Source of the DNA: DASWJZ01 sp963846475
GTDB lineage: Bacteria; Pseudomonadota; Alphaproteobacteria; Rhizobiales; Afifellaceae
Assembly: GCA_963846475.1 (NCBI GenBank)
Contig: CAWJVZ010000004.1
Location: 4,092,001-4,156,000 of the forward strand
Direction of reading: 5' to 3'
DNA: 64,000 bases
The notes beneath the pieces were generated by a model. The model saw only the letters and a program-made list of their open reading frames with translations, had not been told where the DNA came from and made no database searches. This document shows positions 62,962 to 64,000 of this stretch, piece after piece; position 1 is the first letter of the stretch; the number at the start of each line of letters is the position of its first letter. The translations under genes and the position numbers were made by a program.

Positions 62962-64000
62962 CTCCTCACAGTCCGAGATCTCTCGGTCGAATTCCGCACC
63001 ATGGCCGGCCGCGTGCAGGCGGTGAACGGCTTGTCGCTGCGCGTGCGGCCGGGCAGCACGGTGGCGCTCGTCGGCGAATCCGGCTCCGGCAAATCCGTCA
63101 CGGCGCAGGCGATCCTCGGGATCCTGCCGCGCACGGCCTGGATCACCCAGGGGGAGATCCTGTTCAACGACCCGGAAGCCGGCGTCCGCGATTTGGCAAA
63201 ACTGTCGCGCAAGTCGAGGGAGTTCACCGCCATCCGCGGCAATCGGATCGGCATGATCTTTCAGGAGCCGATGACATCGTTCTCGCCGCTTCACACGATC
63301 GGCAGCCAGATCGGCGAGGCCCTGGAGATCCACCGTTCCGTTACGTCAAGCGAGAAGCGCGAGGCGACCGTCGAGATGCTCCGGCGGGTCGAGTTCCCCG
63401 ACCCGGCCAAGGCGATCGATTCCTATCCATTCGAGCTCTCGGGCGGGCTCCGCCAGCGGGCAATGATCGCCATGGCGCTGATCTGCCGGCCCGCCCTCCT
63501 TATCGCCGACGAGCCGACGACGGCGCTTGACGTCACCGTGCAGGCGCAGATCCTCAAGCTGATCCGCGACCTGCAGGCGGAGCTCGGCATGGCCGTCCTC
63601 CTGATTACCCACGATCTCGGCGTGGTCGCCAATATGGCCGAGGAAGTCGTCGTCGCCCATCACGGGCGCGTGGTGGAATCCGGCACGCTGCGCGAGCTCT
63701 TCATGCGGCCGAGCCACCCATATCTGAAGGCGCTCCTCAAGGCGGTGCCGCATTTTGAGATGAAGCCGGGCGAGCGGCTGAAGCCGATCCGCGAGATTAA
63801 GATGCCGGCAGGCGCCTTCACCTCGCAGGCGCAGGCGAGCCAGGGCGGCGGCACGCTCATCGAAGTCCGCCACCTCACCAAGCGCTTCGGCCAGCGGAGC
63901 GCGCTACGGTGGCTGTCCAGAGCACCGGAAGCGACGCTGATCGCCGCCAACGACGTCAGCTTTAGCGTAGAGCGCGGCGAGTGCCTTGGCCTGGTCGGCG
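62962..64000 (+). CDS. Peptide/nickel-type ABC transporter ATPase (double NBD, cut by window end; start unresolved)
   Basis: An open frame runs to the window edge. The first NBD is of the OppD/DppD type: LLTVRDLSVEF, Walker A GESGSGKS (63079-63102), FQEPMTSFSPLH, signature LSGGLRQR, Walker B LLIADEPTTALD and HDLGVVANMAEEV, then the peptide-family RPSHPYLKALLKAVP. A second NBD begins at LIEVRHLTKRFG and is cut. It should be a fused YejF/GsiA-like ATPase. No ATG/GTG/TTG is in frame before the conserved start; CTG 62935 is the only near-cognate, and ATG 63001 would lose the first strand. Confidence 0.85.

Noticed and set aside
1..64000. tRNA, rRNA, CRISPR array, insertion sequence or prophage
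   Set aside because: No cloverleaf, spacer-repeat pattern, transposase or integrase was recognised in any gap; the AT-richer 50-56 kb region lacks mobility genes.

Overview
The window reads as one GC-rich bacterial chromosome segment, most likely from an alphaproteobacterium of the Hyphomicrobiales (Rhizobiales) type. The evidence is inferential: protein families (FrcA-like sugar ABC ATPase, PhaB/BdhA/phasin polyhydroxybutyrate set, PDH complex with a lipoyl domain on its E3), paired palindromic intergenic repeats typical of that group, and a perfect 16-bp ParB-binding parS site at 11360-11375. I see no rRNA, tRNA, CRISPR array, phage or insertion sequence.

Layout. 1-3632: sugar uptake and oxidation (ABC ATPase tail, SDR, solute-binding protein, aldo/keto reductase) with palindromic repeats. 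4041-7893: selenium-binding protein/methanethiol oxidase, a membrane protein, a PHB-depolymerase-type esterase and aroQ. 8067-15446: scoAB, pcaB-like lyase, parS, phaB, bdhA, DoxX protein and amidase, i.e. C4 ketone-body/PHB metabolism. 15751-18123: CBS protein, cutC and small proteins. 18199-25827: aceE-aceF-lpdA-ndh operon (minus strand), then phasin. 25934-33447: RraA-like aldolase, gabD, corA, exported dioxygenase and MBL protein, then a methyltransferase-mosB-mosA operon encoding a molybdenum-storage-type heteromer. 33577-37234: multicopper oxidase and two cupredoxins. 37346-44693: a tightly overlapping six-gene minus-strand operon with an ABC exporter-like protein whose nucleotide-binding domain is degenerate and enlarged, a cyclic-nucleotide-binding protein, an MBL hydrolase, a divergent class III cyclase, a DUF3095 protein and a methyltransferase. 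I consider this the best candidate for an undescribed system. 45318-50267: TetR regulator with paired operators and an RND efflux pump. 50338-52914: secreted metallophosphoesterase and a second, canonical cyclase. 53101-58186: AT-richer secreted protease locus (metzincin, trypsin-like, propeller/peptidoglycan-binding) with its own sigma70-type promoter and a decayed tandem duplication. 58236-62860: glycosyltransferase cluster. 62962-64000: peptide ABC transporter ATPase, cut by the window edge.

How they work together: acetyl-CoA made by PDH can feed PHB synthesis (PhaB, phasin) and be recovered through BdhA and ScoAB; NADH from PDH can be reoxidised by the NDH-2 encoded in the same operon. 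The cyclase operon looks like a self-contained make/sense/degrade nucleotide module attached to a membrane protein.

A caution on quality: at least ten otherwise well-conserved genes or gene parts are interrupted by exactly one extra base, always an insertion and without other decay. I treat these as frameshifted CDSs and suspect sequence errors, but cannot exclude real mutations.
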